DNA of 64,000 nt from Lycocorax pyrrhopterus obiensis (Eukaryota > Chordata > Aves > Passeriformes > Paradisaeidae). The position numbers were made by a program, and so were the translations under genes. A model generated the notes under the pieces. The model saw only the letters and a program-made list of their open reading frames with translations. It ran no database searches and was not told the DNA's origin. This document shows, piece by piece, positions 44,381-56,015 of this stretch (position 1 is the stretch's first letter; every line of letters starts with the position of its first letter). Location: the NCBI GenBank assembly GCA_014706295.1, contig JACSVZ010000037.1, positions 2,294,001-2,358,000 on the forward strand, read 5' to 3'.

Positions 44381-45959
44381 CCTCGCACCCAGGAGCGCCC
44401 CAATTCAGGATCTCCCTGCCTTCGTTTTGCCCTCCTGCTGCCTCTCAGCACCCTCGTGCCTTCCCACAGCATTTTTTTCCCTTCAACGTCTTCTTTTTGG
44501 GGTCTCCAAACTCTCAGACGCCTGTAACATGGGAGAATCCTGCTCTGACTGGGCTGGACATTCCTCCTGGCACCCGTGCCATAAATCTTGGTGAGGCACG
44601 GGCTGATCCAGCCAAAGGAACTCTAATGCCACAGGATTTATTTGATTTTATTCTGTTTATTTTAAGTCGGCTCATTTTATTCTAAATTAGGGCTGTTCTG
44701 GGTGCTCTGCCAACTTTTCAATTGAGCCACCCAAGAAGAGAAGGGCAGGTGCCATCCCACAGTGAGCTTCTCTGAGCTGTGAGTGCATGAAGGCAGCTCC
44801 AGGATCAGGAGATAACACCAGAGTTATAATTTTTGTTTCAAAATCCACCAATTCTCCCCATTTTGTGATCCATAATTAAAGCCATTGCAGCTGCCAACAG
44901 CACTGTAGCCCATCAAACCCTGCAGAAAACAGGATTTTCCCCCTTGAGAGCCTCAGAGTGGGGGATCTGGGTTCAGTTTCCAGCTCTGTTCCAGCCCGAG
45001 CTCCTCTCTGAAGGAAAGTCACCCTGTCTGTGACTGTGCTGAGGAGTGCCCAGCTCCTTGCTGGCCACGTACCCCATGTAGGCTTCAAGGTAACACCACA
45101 GGAAGTATTTTCCACCCTAAGAATCCCTTGACAGAAGCATCTCACCAGGACATCAAAAATGGCAGCGTTGAGAAGCTGATAACCAGCATGTGACTCCTGA
45201 GGAGTCACAGAGCGTGGCGTCCACACATGGACTTTGTTTGCTGTTGTGCTGAGAAACCAATTTTTCAATATCAAAAAATCCCCCTTTCCTTCATGTGCTG
45301 AAGGGTTATTAATTTCCAACTGCCTTCTTTAATTTTTTTTTCACTGAAGATTTAAATCCACAATTGCTCAAGATTTTTTTCTGTGTGCTTTCCTCCCGTT
45401 TGCCACTTTAAAAAACCATTTTATGCATAAAAAATGCTGCTTCAGAACAGTATCAGCAAGCCAAATCCTCTGCTCCTCCAAGAATAAACTCCCTTTCCAA
45501 GCACCAGATGAATATTCTTCCCAACAGGATGAATTTTGGCACCTACCCCACCAGCACCTACAGTATTTCTGTGCTTGGGACAGAGATCATTAAAACTCAG
45601 CTTTCCCAGATTTAGGAATCCCAAGGACAAAAAAAATTGCTTCCTGCCCTTTCCACGTCCTCCCTGCTCCGTGGTGATGCCATCTCTGCATGCAGAGCTC
45701 CTGGAACCAGCTGCTCCTGCCATCCTACACCCCCAGTTTTGGGAACACAAACCACATTTTAACCAGCAGGTCCCATTTCCCAAATCCCAGCCATGCATGA
45801 CTTCCCCGCGTGAGCAGCCGAATCTTATGTTTCTTCATCAAGGAGTTTTTCTTCCTGCTTTCTCAGCTGTACAGTGTCTCTGGGTCTCTTTTTTTATTTT
45901 TGGCTTGAGGTCTCTGCCTAATTATCTGTAACCTTCTGTTCGAAGATCGCTGTCCTGGC
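44381..45959. other. Unassigned non-coding sequence
   Basis: No gene or repeat recognised in 1.6 kb. An AT-rich patch lies at 44636-44690 (TTATTTGATTTTATTCTGTT). Minus frames at 44876-45798 lack domains. Confidence 0.45.
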
Positions 45960-46300
45960 CTGATAAAAACCAGTAACTTTGAAAACAAACTGGGCCTTAA
46001 TTTTCCTTGACAGCCCTTCTTTAAACATGTGGGCAAAGCCCCGGCTTAATTAAATGCACATTCGTATTCCAAACAAATTAAGTACAATTAAGGACTCTGA
46101 GTTATGGGTATCTATCACTCGGCGATGTTTTTGTAAAAATTACCACATTTAGATCAAACACAGAGGACTCTTTGCTTAATTGCTTCATTAGGGCCCGATG
46201 CAATAGGCTTCATAAATACAGGGCCTGCTGTCTCTCGGGGAATTGCCCAAAAGACGGCTCTTAAAGTAATTGCTTCCACATTTCTGCCCCTGCAACGTTC
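45960..46300. promoter_or_regulatory. Candidate conserved non-coding element (strong)
   Basis: Unique block directly left of the LTR: GGCTTAATTAAATGCACATT near 46042, ACAAATTAAGTACAATTAAG near 46073, ATCACTCGGCGATGTTTTTG near 46115, TGCTTAATTGCTTCATTAGG near 46173 and CTCTTAAAGTAATTGCTTCC near 46258. Repeated TAATT cores and GC islands such as GGGCCCGATGC. No coding signature. Confidence 0.42.
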
Positions 46301-46320
46301 CTGTGCTCACCGATGGCACT

Positions 46321-46751
46321 TGATGCCTTGAGAGGCCACCTAAAAACAGAGACTAGACAAGAATAAGGCAATAAAGGTGGGTATTTCTTTGAAAGGCCTT
46401 CAAAGGTACCCCTGGGGAGCCTGAGGCTGTTCTCAAAATGGACCCCGAGATGGACGACAGGCCACGAGTTCTTCACACTTTTATAGCTTTGGTTCATTTG
46501 CATAGCAGGGTTAATTCTCCAATTAAAGCTTCAGTTAATGATGGAGTTTCCCCAAGCTCGCCCCCCTCTTAAGATGTTGATTTACATTGTGGGCCTAGGA
46601 CGGTCTGGGTGTCCTTGGAGAGCAGGCCCAGAGAGGCTTTGTTGTGTCTGCCCAGCACCAGAGAGCAGAAATGAACAGGCTACAAGAAACTTCAGAGTTA
46701 CACACTGGGCAGTACAGAACCTGAAAAATATAAAAGTTAAAACCTAAATCA
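46321..46751 (-). mobile_element. Probable solo LTR of an ERVL-like endogenous retrovirus
   Basis: Read on the minus strand, the element begins TGATTTAGG (46751) and ends GGCATCA (46321), giving TG...CA ends. It has an octamer-like ATTTGCAT (plus-strand 46496-46503), a TATAAAA box (46485-46479), then GTCGTCCATCTCGGGGTCC, GGTACCTTTGAAGGCC, an AATA-rich polyA-signal region near 46390 and GCCTCTCAAGGCATCA. I recall this promoter-to-U5 string from passerine ERVL-type LTRs. No internal genes are visible on either side. Flanking 5-bp duplications are not obvious, so exact ends are uncertain. Confidence 0.6.
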
Positions 46752-47260
46752 TCGACTGAGGGCTCTCAGGCATGGCAGGGAGTGGGGTCCCACTGTGTCC
46801 CCCAGCTCGGGGACTCCTGGTGGCTTCAGGCCTCTGCTGTTCCCTGTTCCAGGAGGAGTTTGACAATTCCTGGGGTCACAGTGCTTCCCTCACCTAGAGA
46901 TCCCACAAACAGGGTGCTTCGGGGATCCCTTTTTCCAGAAGCCGCTCTGAAACAGTAACAAACTCCCAGAAAACATCAGATAGCTCCATCCTGGGGATTT
47001 CATTCATTTTATCCCTTTAGCCCCTACAAACGCAGCTGGTTTGGTCCTGCAAAGAGAGGTTTGATTTACAGTGATTGCTTTAGCTGAACACACCCGAACT
47101 GTGATTAAATTAAATAAATCTCCCTTCAAACACACCTTGAGTGAAGAATCCAGTTAGAGGAAGCCCAGATGACCCCTTAATGCCACTCAGTGCCTGTGGA
47201 TAACGTGGGTGCACAAAGGGACCAGGGCACAGGGGTTTTTTTCAGATGAGATGTCAAAAG
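46752..47260. other. Unassigned spacer
   Basis: Unique sequence. An AT-rich patch near 47095-47130 (GTGATTAAATTAAATAAATC) is small. Confidence 0.5.
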
Positions 47261-47282
47261 AGCAGCAGCAGCAGCAGCAGCG
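47261..47282 (+). repeat. (GCA)7 trinucleotide repeat
   Basis: Seven AGC/GCA units after GAGATGTCAAAA. The short open frame across it gives a KEQQQQQQR stretch, but there is no domain or exon support. Confidence 0.95.
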
Positions 47283-49959
47283 ATGCCATTCCCTCCCTTT
47301 TGCATTTGTTCCTGGCTTAGTGACAGGCTCAGGAGTTCTGCATTTCCACCGTGGAAGCCAAAACAAGCGGTGTGCACCCAGAAGCAACAAAAGTGATTGC
47401 AGCAGAGCTCAGAGGGGTGGGAGCTGCCGTGACAGGGCGGTGAGAAATGGCATGTCACTGTCAGACGAAAGCTTTGCAGCATTTCTGTATCGCTGTTCAA
47501 ATATTCCTGTTCCTTAGCGAGGAAAAAAGTGTAACTAAAATGCTTTCAGTTCTTTCTCTTCCAGCTTCCTTTGTATCTTTCCTCTTTTTTCTTTTCTTTT
47601 TTGCTTTTTCTCAGGAACACTCAAATGGGAAGATAAAAAAGGGAAAAGGAAATCCGTCCATCTTCTCCATAAAAAATGCTTCCAAGATTGCACCTCACAC
47701 TAAAAATGCCCAGAAAGACGTTGCTTCTTCGATGAAATATTTGAGTTTCCTGAAAAGTACAGTTTTTTATGGAGATCGTCACAGGTTGCAGAGAACTTTT
47801 AGCAATTTAAACCCATGCTGGTGACAACATTTGTACAGAGGCTGAGCTGCTTCATTTATGAATAAAATTACATGAATAACATTATTTCAATGTGTAAATG
47901 TAAATTCATCCTGACGTGATCAGTGCTGACAAAATCTGGAGAGAGATGCAGCAGAAAAAAGTAGAAAAGAGGTGACAAAATTATTGCCACTGCTGCTGTG
48001 GGGATGGGAGTCCCCCAAACCTCAAGATGAGGTGAGATACATCCCTTGCACTGCCCTGATCAGAGTGGTGGAAAATCCTCCAGAACTGAGTTTTCCATGC
48101 CTCAATCAGCTGATGGACTTTGGGGCTGAAATTTCCCCCCTGCCACCCTTCCCCTGCTGTTCCATGGAGAATCCAGGGCTCAGCTTCTGCCATCACTGAC
48201 CCAACCTCAACACAGGGCCTGACCACCAACCCTGGGAGCCCCAGCAGCCCCTGGACCTGCAGATTTGCACATTTATCCTGCAGACAAACACCAGGATATG
48301 GAATTTAGCAGCCAAGGAACGTGCTGAGGGCACACAAACAGAAGCCAGCCTGATTTCCAGTGGCCACAGAAACAGAGCTGCTTATTCTCCAACTGCTTTA
48401 TTCTCCAGACCAATTTTCCTCAATGCTAAAGCAAAAAAAAAAAAAAAAAAAAGAAAACCACAGCAGATTGTCCAGTTCATGACTGGATGGCTGGCAACAG
48501 AAATCCTATTTCCAAACTGACCCCTGCTTTCCTGCATGGCATTCATTAATTCCACAGGCTCACATTTCTAGGAAGATGTCAGTCATGTCTGTGATTTTTC
48601 TATCAGCTATTAATGCCAGATCACAAGGTGAGAAAGCAGGGGTTTTAATCTCAGGACCCTCAGGAGATGGAGCTGCATACATTTGGTGTGAGCCATGTGT
48701 CTGGAAATGTCAAGGACAAATATTTTTAAAGTAAGGAGTGAGTGTTCATGTGCAGTCTGAAGTCCTGCATGAGCGATCCAAACCAGCCTTTTTCTCCCTC
48801 TTGAAGCCAGGAATTGAGTTTAGATGTCCTAACTGGGCACCCTTGCATTTAAAAATTTGCATTTTTATACCGAGTGACATTTCCAGCCTCTCCCAAAGGC
48901 GTTGCCCATGGCACTGTTCACTGTTCTACTCAGAGAAAAGTTTCTCTGTAGGAACAGCAAAAGTTCCCTATCTCCAGACACTTTGTCTTTTCATTTAAAT
49001 ATGAGGCTGGTTCCTCACCTCTCATCTATTTTTTTATTCCCCGTTAGATTATTTTCCCAAAATTTCCCCTGATTGTGCAAAATCAGGGACTGAATTTGTT
49101 ACAAAATCTATGATTTTAGATCTAATGACATATCCAACCTGAGAAATGCACAAAATCTCCTTTTCTTCCCATCCTTAGCTCAACGTAGCTTAGTTAAATG
49201 ATAGCTTTGAGTGCCATCGTATTCCAGGTGTCACCACATGAATCCACTGCTCTGCTGCATCAGAAGTAACAACATTACTGAGAAACACACAGAAAACCCC
49301 ATTAAAATGCCCTTTAGGCACATTTATTTCTAACTTCACACACGAAGAAGTGACACCGTGCTTTTCTTTTTCTCCTACAAGTTCCACTAAAAAAACCCTA
49401 ACGCTGTGAAAGGTTCCCTCAAAACCGTGCTCTCAGAAGAGTGGAAAAAGAGACGAAATTTCTCCTTTTTTCTGGAAAAGAATGGACTTGCTCAAGATAT
49501 GCCACAGCGGAGGGCAGGAACAGAAGAGATGTGCATCCATACGAGGAGTCGTGGCCCTGAATCGCTGGAAATTTTAGTGGGAGCACGAGTGGAGTGGAAG
49601 AAACAGGAGTTACCTCCAACCACTGCCTGCCCAGCTGGGGAAAACCCTCTCATGACACCTATTTCACACCCCGCTGCCCGCTGCTGCCACCCAGGAATGT
49701 TATTTAACTCCCAAATAGTTACTCATTTGCCCTTCACACGCTGTCACCGCTTTTCTTTCTGCGGGCCCTCAAATCCGAGCCTAAAGGATGCAAAAACCCT
49801 CGGCCTCGCTAGTGATGCCAACCAGGTGAGGGGGAAAAAAGAGAAATCTCTGAAGGAACTCGGATTGTTCGCACGGATCTGCCCCTTTTTTCAGCTGCTA
49901 ACTGCCACCTAACATATTCTCCTCCTTATTGCACCCAGCTCCAAACATCTTGGATCCGG
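47283..49959. other. Unassigned non-coding sequence
   Basis: About 2.7 kb without recognised gene. A patch at 48535-48640 (GGCATTCATTAATTCCAC, TATCAGCTATTAATGCCAG) is enhancer-like. A T-rich patch lies near 47581-47612. Frames at 47447-47824 and 49406-49912 have no domain. Confidence 0.45.
48430..48452 (+). repeat. Poly(A) run
   Basis: About twenty consecutive A after TAAAGC. No retroposed gene body or SINE is recognisable upstream, so a processed pseudogene is not supported. Confidence 0.9.
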
Positions 49960-50560
49960 GAGCGACAAAGGAGAAGGCTCCTTTATCAAGTCAATCTCCA
50001 AGCCCCATTATGTTCCCCTACAACAGTTTCCGTAAACATTCAGCAATTTTCGGTGTCTGGGCTGCGCAGCTGAAGAGGTGCATAAACAGGCTCCAGTGAA
50101 ATGTGAAGATGACTGATAATGTACTAACATTGAGACCCCTTGCTGGGATTATTACCCCCTGAGTGCTCCTTACAGAATGTGCCTCTTATCTCACACTGAC
50201 AACGCTAATAGAATATGCATAGCCCTATTAGCATACAAGATAATAGCACCCTGGAGGGGACAGAGCCATAAAACTTTAAGTAGAAATCAAAACAGAAGGA
50301 GGAAGAAAAAGGGAACATTGTCACAAGCCAAAAAGGGGGGAAAAAAAAAAAAGAAAAAAAAAAGGAGCCCGAGGGCAAATTTTGCTGCGGAAAACACACA
50401 TAGTCATAATTCTTGTGCTAGTCACCATGCAAATGGTAATAGTCTTTAGTCCCATGAATACTATCAGTGCCATGTTTGCCGGGAAACATTAATTGAGATA
50501 ATGTGCCCCTTTCGGATGCAGCGGGGAGCCGTATGTCAAATTGTACCACAACAAAATTAC
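49960..50560. promoter_or_regulatory. Candidate conserved non-coding block (strongest in window)
   Basis: About 600 bp of unique sequence with a canonical POU octamer ATGCAAAT (50427-50434), GAATATGCATAGCCC near 50211, CCTATTAGCATACAAGATAA near 50224, TGATAATGTACTAACATTGA near 50113, CATTAATTGAGATAATGTGC near 50487 and GTACCACAACAAAATTACGG near 50542. An A/G-rich low-complexity insert (50335-50365) splits it. The octamer, variant octamers and ATTA sites close together resemble POU/homeodomain-bound enhancers. No coding frame. Confidence 0.45.
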
Positions 50561-52107
50561 GGCAACATCTGCAAGGAACACACAGCAGCCATTGGGGTAC
50601 CTTGCCTTGGATGAGTCCAAGTGGGGCTTCGCCTGTGCAGATGGAGCCTGTGGAAGAGCGGGAGGGGAGGCAGCAGCTGTCCCCGCACGTGTGGACCTGT
50701 AGCTCAGCCCCGCTCGGGATGCTGCCCACCGCAGAGCCTTGCGGGCTGGCTGTGGCATCTCCTGACCCCGCTCCAGCCGCTGGATGAAAACCCCAGCAGC
50801 CCTTTGAGTGCCAAAGGCCCTCTTTAGTCACGTCTGGGCGCTGCATTCACGTTTGTTCCCTGTAACCCCCCATTGTCCCGGGGCTTTCAGAGCTCACCCA
50901 CCGCTGGCAGCCAGCCACGCATTCATATGCTTTCCATCTTCCCGCAAGAGCCAAAGTAAATCTTTCAGTGCTTGGCACCAGAGTGTGAATTCAATAAAAA
51001 GGGCTTCAAACAAGTTTAAGATGGCTTGTCTCTAAACAAACGAGGAGCAGCGAGCTCTCTGAATGCTCATTGTGGTTCAGTTCCTGCCTCCAGCTACATC
51101 CAGATAACCCCCAGCAGCACTGACAGCCCCGGCTGCTGAGCAGTCACCTGTCAAGCGGGCATGGAAATACCTCCACACCCCGGCTCCGAGGGGCTGCAGG
51201 GAGTGACCTGCTGCTTTTCCAGGAGCTTCCACGGGGCACTCAAAGGTCCTCGTGGTCTTCTTTGTGGGATGTGAAACTCCGCGATGCTCTGAATGCCCAG
51301 GACCGCGGGGTAATCGCTGCGCGGAGCCCTGGGTGCTTTTCCTTTACAGAGCGCCGGTGTCGGGAGGTAACGAGCTCGGCATCCCCGGGGTGCATTTGGA
51401 AGCATCGTGCAAAGTTTTCTGGGATTCCTCCTGGCATTCACTGGGGTTTTCTATAGAGCCAAACTCTTTGTGCCGGTGGCTTTGTGTTGCAAAGTTTTGC
51501 AGCTTGTGTGAGTCTGCCTCGCTTCATTTTGGTTGATGGCACTTTGTGCCGAGGGTTTCAGCAATTAGGACACAGTCGGGAAAGGCTCTGGTAAAGAAAA
51601 GAGAGGCATTTTGGAAAGGGAAAGTAGGGGGGAATTGGACGAATGATTCCTGAATGTACCTCCACATGTGTCCCCTGTGTGTGTTCATGCAGGAATTCAT
51701 CCTGCCATCAATGTTATCACAGGGAGAACAGCTCATCTCAGAAATATACGGATTTTAGAGATTGCTGAAGCATTTTGTTTAATGTTCTTCTGCGGCTGAT
51801 TCCAGCTCTGGGATAGTTTCTCCTTTCTTCCTGGAAAGATAACACAACCTTTGTGTGTATATTGTAGGAACTAAAGTCACCTCATGTGAATCTCAGCTGC
51901 ACAACACTCACGGGTTACCTCCATCTGAATTTTTTACGCTCTATCTCTCTGACCAGTCTTCTTATCAGGGATTAAACAAGGAAATGCTACTTCCACAGAA
52001 AGATATCCCAGCACTGACTAAAGAAAAGCTTGGGCACCTGCACCTGAAGGAACAGCGCTTGGAGATCACCTCCAACGAGATCTGAGGGGGGTTCTCTGTC
52101 CAGGACA
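50561..52107. other. Unassigned non-coding sequence
   Basis: GC-rich stretches near 50640-50770 and 51280-51400 have CpGs (GACCGCGGGGTAATCGCTGC) and domain-free frames on both strands. The 76-codon frame at 51855-52085 ends just before a CR1 and matches no family I know. Confidence 0.4.
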
Positions 52108-52174
52108 GCGTTTTGGAATGAGTTGATCTTTAAGGTCCCTTCCAACCCAAACCATTCTGGGATTCTGTGATTCC
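52108..52174 (+). mobile_element. CR1 LINE 3' end
   Basis: Last ~65 bp of a CR1: GGAATGAGTTGATCTTTAAG, GTCCCTTCCAACCCAAACCA and terminal ATTCTGGGATTCTGTGATTC. Same 3'-end type as the reverse of 29954-30082. Severely truncated. Confidence 0.93.
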
Positions 52175-52789
52175 ATGTCTCCAGGACACAGAGTGATGAT
52201 TCAGCTGGAAAACCTCACTGGATGTTTGCTTGGCTGGTGTGTGTGTGGGGGGGGGGAATGTTTTGTTCGTTGTGTGATAAGAAATTACCCACGTGAAATT
52301 GTTTCCTGTGTACAAAAAAAAATATTAAAGATGCTAAAATATGGAAAAAACTTTAGAAATATTAAACTATGAGAGCAGAGAAAGGTTTGTGCACTTCAGG
52401 TGAAAGTGAAATCGTCCATGGCAGGAGGATCTACCTGAACCTGGGCTCTCTCCTCCCATCTGTACCTTTTTGCTCTCTCCCCTTTCATGTCCCTCCTCGG
52501 TGAGGCCCAACCCCTGGATTTGCTCTCGTTGCACTCCCTGAATCCCCTCAGTTCAGTGAGGCACCTCACACCGCCTTCTCTCTTAAATCTGGCCTAATAA
52601 AGCCAAGGTTTTGCCTGTGGACGTTTCCTGGCTGCAGCAGCAGCAGCAGACAACAGCAGACAAGTAAAACATTGTTAGTTGTGTATTCCTTACATCTTCA
52701 TGCCGAGGAGTTTGGTGCTCCAACACAGCCACGCTCAGGGAGAGGGAAACAGAGAAAGCAGGGAGAGGCAGGATTATCAGCCAGCTCAT
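52175..52789. other. Unassigned spacer
   Basis: It contains a G run at 52247-52257 and a short AGCAGC run near 52635-52648. No gene recognised. Confidence 0.5.
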
Positions 52790-53490
52790 TCCATGCCATT
52801 AATTATTGCAGGAAAAATATCTGTTCTCCTTACATGAAGGTTTAACTTTCATTTAGCAGCCATTATCTCCAAGGATCCCGAGGAGGCCGGGACACGGCAG
52901 TACGGCGCAGGCTGGATGTTGTTATGTATTTATTAAGTTGTATCAGGGCCCATTTAGCAGCAGCTCTGCAGTTTATCACGTAAATATCGAGTGCCAAATA
53001 CAAAAGAGAAGAAAATAGCAACATAAAAAATTTATCTTTGGAGGGAGGAGAGGGAGAAAGGGAGAGAGAATGGTGCTGATAATGTGATTGTGCCTTCAGC
53101 AATAGTGGCTAATATCCTTCTGCGAGGGGCGCGGTGTGAAAATATTCCAGGGCTAGGGGGGGAGGAGGAGGAGGAGAGGGGAGCTGAGCTGGTGTTTGTT
53201 TGTTTTAAAGTGTATTCTGGTTGCAGGCTAGGTCAGCGGGTGGCCAGACTGAGAAAATGAGTCCCCCGGGCTGTAATAATTGTAACTGTCAGGGAAAAAA
53301 AGTCAAGGTCTTAGATAGCAGTGGTCTGCTCTGACTTCTGACCATGGAGAAATATAGATGAAAACTATTGCCTGGGGCACTCAGCGAAGAAACCAAGAGG
53401 TTTTTAACTCGTGGTGGCTTGTGCTTATGAATTGGAAAGCCCATTTTGCACCTTGGTGGTTTGTATCTTTATGATTTTTTCATTTGCGGT
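52790..53490. promoter_or_regulatory. Candidate conserved non-coding block
   Basis: Sequence with GCCATTAATTATTGCAGG near 52795, GTTATGTATTTATTAAGTTG near 52921, GTGCTGATAATGTGATTGTG near 53072, GGGCTGTAATAATTGTAACT near 53268, GAAATATAGATGAAAACTAT near 53349. A purine-rich GGAGGAGGAGG patch at 53160-53175 interrupts it. No exon signature. Probably several elements. Confidence 0.38.
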
Positions 53491-54359
53491 ATAAATGAAG
53501 CTCGGGGTGTTCCTTCTCCTGATGCCCAAATTTGTGATGCTATTGCCTGAGCAGCTTTGCATTTCCCAGCCCCAAACAGCACCGAGGTTTATCAGTGATC
53601 TTTTAGCCCTGGTTATTCAGGAGGAGAGGCTGAATTTGATTCTCCCTTGCAGTGCACTCCCCATTTATCCCAGCGGTCCAGAGCTGCCTGCCATGGATTA
53701 TTCTGGAATTATACATGGGTAACATCACTGACTTCCCCAAAAATATTCCAAGGATAAAAGCAGTGGGAGAGAGGGGCTGAAGAATTTAAACCACACAAGA
53801 TTGAACCTTGCAAAAAGGGGGAGGAGGGGGGAAAAAAACCCTTAAATCTTGTTTCTTCTTCTTTTTTTTTATTACACAGCCAAGGACCAGTCACTAACGG
53901 GTCAGGATTTTGTGAATCATGAATTTACCCCTTTATTCGAGGCAGAGTGGGAGTTCTGCTGAAAACTTGCTAAAAACCTGAGCCCAAAAAGCATCATTTT
54001 GGTTGTCTCTTAGGCAATATCAGGCACATTCCCTGCTCCAGCCGGGAGGGAGGTGACAATGCAGCCCAGCCACTTCAGGAGCAGCTGAAAGCAAAGCTCT
54101 GACCCAGCACTGCAAGGTTTGGAGACCTTGGACTTGTTTCTATTTGCATGGGGTGAAAACAAAATCATCTGAGCAGTGGCAAAGCTCACTCGTGTCCGGT
54201 CACCTCTTCCTTCAGTGTCCCTTTGTCTTTGGCTGGAGAAAACACTCTGATGCCCAGAAACTTCCTCATCAAAATCTGTGTCCTTCTGCAAAATGTTCTG
54301 GCTCCAGTGAGATATTATTTCTTTTTCACTGCAAAATGCTTTGTTCAAACACCCCAGCT
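53491..54359. other. Unassigned spacer
   Basis: No gene recognised. A purine-rich stretch lies at 53812-53840. The short frame at 53495-53722 lacks a known domain. Confidence 0.45.
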
Positions 54360-54500
54360 TCTCTGACAGCCTTCTAATAGGAATTAATTAGTAAATGTAA
54401 TGCCTTTAATATTAATTAATAAGAGGAAATGGAAATATTTGTATCATAGACCCAAATAAACTACACAAACATCAAACAGCAACTAATCCCAGTCTGAGGG
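54360..54500. promoter_or_regulatory. Candidate conserved AT-rich element
   Basis: AT-rich block with AATAGGAATTAATTAGTAAA near 54376 and CCTTTAATATTAATTAATAA near 54403: three ATTAAT cores in 50 bp. Short and unique. Confidence 0.3.
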
Positions 54501-55794
54501 TGCCAGCAGCATGTAAGGTTTTGCTGGTAAAGGTGGATAATTATTGCTGGGATGTGATTTACTTGCTGAAAATCACTGTAATAGTGAATTGGGTAACATT
54601 TATGGGCCTCATCTGTACTTTACTCTGCCTGTCTGTGTCCTGTGAAGACAGCAGAGCACGTGGAAAGGAGAAATGGTGGTGGTTGGATGTTGGCAGCAAG
54701 GAGCCAAGTCCAGTGGAGCAAACACGAACAGGTCTGAGGAAATAACACAACAATGGTGTTTGTGTCTCATCCTTGCATAAGGAGCTCCCCTGCTCTGCCT
54801 CCCAGCAGCCCCAAATCTCAGGATTTCCCATTATTTGTTGCACTCTGTGGAGAGGCAGCAGAAAGAAGAGACAGATTGTGGCACTGCTTTGGGACCCTCT
54901 TCAAAGCTCCTCTGCCCCCTGGCCTTGGGAAATGCTGACAAGAGCAGGGACTCAAAACCCAGAAAGAAACACCAGCTCCTCTGGCCTGGCTGGAACAACA
55001 GGGCCCAGACACTTCCCCTCTTACCCTGCACTAGGCTTGGTGGTTTGTGCTTGCAAAAAGGACATTTTCCATAAGGGCATCCTGTCTCCATGGCACAGGA
55101 AACCACTTCCACGTGAGAGTTGCTCCAGCAGCTCAGGACGTCCAGTGAGAACCATCATTTACCTTATTTGAATTTGCCTTCTCACCACTGATGGGGTTTT
55201 TTTTGGCTAATGTGAGGCCTTCTGCAGGAATTCCCTACTCATGAAGATCCTGACATATATGGTACCAGTATTACCCCATAATCTGTGGTTTAGCCACAAA
55301 TATTGGTTCATATAGGCCCATCCCAAGGCTCTGGAATGGGAAATGTGGTCACTGGGCAAGCAAAATGCACTTGAAACACCTGCAACCCCTAAAGCTTCCA
55401 GCTTTGGCAACAGGAGAAGGAAGGCAGAGTGGAAACCTCAGCTCTAAGGGACTTCCATGATTTTGAACCTCACTGAGCCTTCACTTAGGGGTTTGCTCAG
55501 CCTGCAGCCAGGCACAGGAACACACGGGGCTGCCTCTTCCCAGGTTTTCAGCAATTCCAGCCGGCTGCACTGTGCAGAAAGGAGACAAAAGTGCAGGTCT
55601 ACGTGCCCAGGCCTCGCAGCAGGTACCTGTGGCTCCCCAATGCAGCAAACCCAGGGATTTTCTATTTTAAGGTGAAGGTGGAACACACAGAAGATCTCAA
55701 TGTCACTGCAGAGCTGGGAGGGAGGGCTGCGAGGAGGAGGAGGAGGAAGGCAGGAACCTTCACAACTAATGTCAATTTTCTGCATCAAATATTT
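54501..55794. other. Unassigned non-coding sequence
   Basis: No gene recognised in 1.3 kb. A GGAGGAGGAGGAGGAAGG run lies near 55733-55750. Mirror frames on both strands at 54753-55171 lack domains. Confidence 0.45.
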
Positions 55795-56015
55795 TGATAA
55801 TTAAACAAAGCTGATCAAGAGAGGAAAACAGCATGTCTCCAGAGCTCCGGAAGCAGAGGCCCATTAAATAGAAGAGTCAGAAAGTGCCAGAGGCGGCAGC
55901 CTCAGATTAATGGCACTCCAGTAATAGATTTTCCCAGGCACAGTCACACAGGAGACAACTACTGTGCAGCCAGAGCAGCGATGAGGCCGTTAAAGCAACA
56001 GTAACATTAAATCAC
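55795..56015. promoter_or_regulatory. Candidate conserved non-coding element
   Basis: Unique block: GATAATTAAACAAAGCTGAT near 55796 (contains an ACAAAG SOX/TCF-type core), GGCCCATTAAATAGAAG near 55858, CAGATTAATGGCACTCCAGT near 55903, GTAATAGATTTTCCC near 55921 and AACAGTAACATTAAATCACC near 55998. No coding frame. Good enhancer-like texture. Confidence 0.4.

Noticed and set aside
48430..48452. Poly(A) run as the tail of a processed pseudogene
   Set aside because: No gene-like sequence or retroposon body is recognisable upstream.
51855..52085. 76-codon frame ending just before a CR1
   Set aside because: No homology recognised and no ATG/Kozak or splice support beyond chance.
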